DNA of 64,000 nucleotides. Origin: DATFQI01 sp963816955 (lineage in GTDB: Bacteria > Actinomycetota > Thermoleophilia > Solirubrobacterales > Solirubrobacteraceae). The position numbers and the translations under genes are program-made. Within the stretch, counting starts at the first letter, position 1. Each line of letters begins with the position of its first letter. Positions 63,630-64,000 of this stretch are shown in pieces. Under the pieces are notes generated by a model. That model saw only the letters and a program-made list of their open reading frames with translations, did not search any database and had not been told where the DNA came from. The stretch lies in contig CAWFME010000007.1 of the NCBI GenBank assembly GCA_963816955.1, forward strand, positions 124,001 through 188,000, read 5' to 3'.

Positions 63630-64000
63630 CTACTCCGTCGCGAACGTCAGCACGACCTGCATCTGCTGCTCGTGCGGCGGGAAGCAGCGATGGCGTGCGA
63701 CGCGCGTGCCGTCGCTGCGGCGGCTGACCCAGCGCCCGCAGTGGTCGCCGGGCCCGAAGCGGCCCGTGTCGTAGTAGCCGTAAGGCGAGACCTCGCGCGC
63801 GATGCCGACGGTGCCGGACAGCCGCAGGCCGGCCGCCCGGGCGAGGGTCGCGGCCTCCCTGCGGGCGGACTTGACGGCCTTCGGCACGGCCGCCGTGCGC
63901 GCGCGGCGGGCCGCGCGCTCGATCGTGCGGTTGTTCAGCCGGGCGGGGCGGTCGACCTTCGCGACCCCGGTGCCGTGCGAGACGACGGTGTGGACGGCGG
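63630..64000 (-). CDS. SIMPL (DUF541)-like protein, partial at window edge
   Basis: The 3' part of a gene that continues beyond the end of the window. The visible 123 residues include HGTGVAKVDRPARLNNRTIE, then AVPKAVKSARREAATLARAAGL, the helix-strand pattern of SIMPL/DUF541 domains, and a C-terminal GYYDTGRFGPGDHCGRWV and QQMQVVLTFATE. SIMPL proteins are secreted or periplasmic proteins of unclear function. The stop directly follows the FUSC stop with no gap. The N-terminus, where a signal peptide would lie, is not in view. Confidence 0.7.
   Translation of the reverse strand, partial: AVHTVVSHGTGVAKVDRPARLNNRTIERAARRARTAAVPKAVKSARREAATLARAAGLRLSGTVGIAREVSPYGYYDTGRFGPGDHCGRWVSRRSDGTRVARHRCFPPHEQQMQVVLTFATE

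Overview
The window is strongly GC-rich throughout, with G or C at almost every third codon position. Gene content and family relationships suit a soil actinobacterium of the Thermoleophilia/Solirubrobacterales type: actinobacterial LexA boxes, imuB and dnaE2, a ChoD-like GMC oxidase, GlnA4-type enzymes, and FecR/CHASE2 and HD-GYP signalling proteins. That placement is inference. There are no phage, IS, CRISPR or tRNA genes that I can support. The one clear RNA gene is RNase P RNA (about 1773-2101).

Layout. 0.2-2.1 kb: an NTF2-like protein, a 3-hydroxyacyl-CoA dehydrogenase and rnpB. 2.2-5.5 kb: a FecR-like secreted protein coupled to a CHASE2/HD-GYP receptor. 5.6-13.9 kb: a dispersed SOS mutasome, with imuB and dnaE2 each carrying the same LexA box against the start codon; between them lie an SDR, an amine-oxidase-like flavoprotein and a GtrB-like glycosyltransferase. 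14-17.7 kb: cytochrome c, a cysteine-less AhpD-like protein with an HxlR regulator, and glutamine synthetase. 17.7-22.6 kb: a 1439-residue Ala/Gly-rich protein with the LQRSAGN motif seen near the N-terminus of contractile-injection-system (eCIS) associated proteins. 22.7-31.9 kb: secreted S1 protease, MMPL transporter, YyaL, RidA, threonine dehydratase, CstA and YbdD. 31.9-35.4 kb: an eCIS-core (DUF4157)/Het-C fusion with a small partner gene. 35.5-43.6 kb: GMC oxidase, class III aminotransferase, acyl-CoA synthetase, hydrolase-like/cyclase fusion, an Asn-Gly-Lys repeat protein and an acyl-CoA dehydrogenase. 43.7-47 kb: a D-2-hydroxyglutarate dehydrogenase-like gene divergent from a hydroxyacid-oxoacid transhydrogenase. 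47-53.7 kb: a five-gene operon (permease, gamma-glutamyl-amine synthetase, gamma-glutamyl hydrolase, aldehyde dehydrogenase, SDR) with a GntR regulator, best read as ethanolamine or polyamine use by gamma-glutamylation. 54-56.5 kb: agmatine deiminase and N-carbamoylputrescine amidase around a STAS gene. 56.5-64 kb: secreted protein, HD-GYP, VOC, a three-domain wall hydrolase, GNAT, a FUSC membrane protein and a partial SIMPL gene.

How the genes work together. The strongest metabolic theme is amine and small-acid catabolism feeding glutamate and 2-oxoglutarate metabolism. It comprises AguA/AguB, the gamma-glutamylation operon, the transhydrogenase/D-2-hydroxyglutarate pair and RidA-IlvA. The most unusual loci are the two large proteins related to eCIS cargo, with no injection-system structural genes nearby.

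Two cross-cutting patterns stand out. First, many genes have a TANNNT hexamer 6-10 nt before the start codon. The rnpB promoter has the same spacing to the RNA 5' end, so much of this genome is probably transcribed leaderless. Second, several genes (dnaE2 three times, aguA, a GntR gene and the Asn-Gly-Lys protein) are interrupted by frameshifts that all need removal of exactly one base. This looks more like consensus insertion errors than gene decay.
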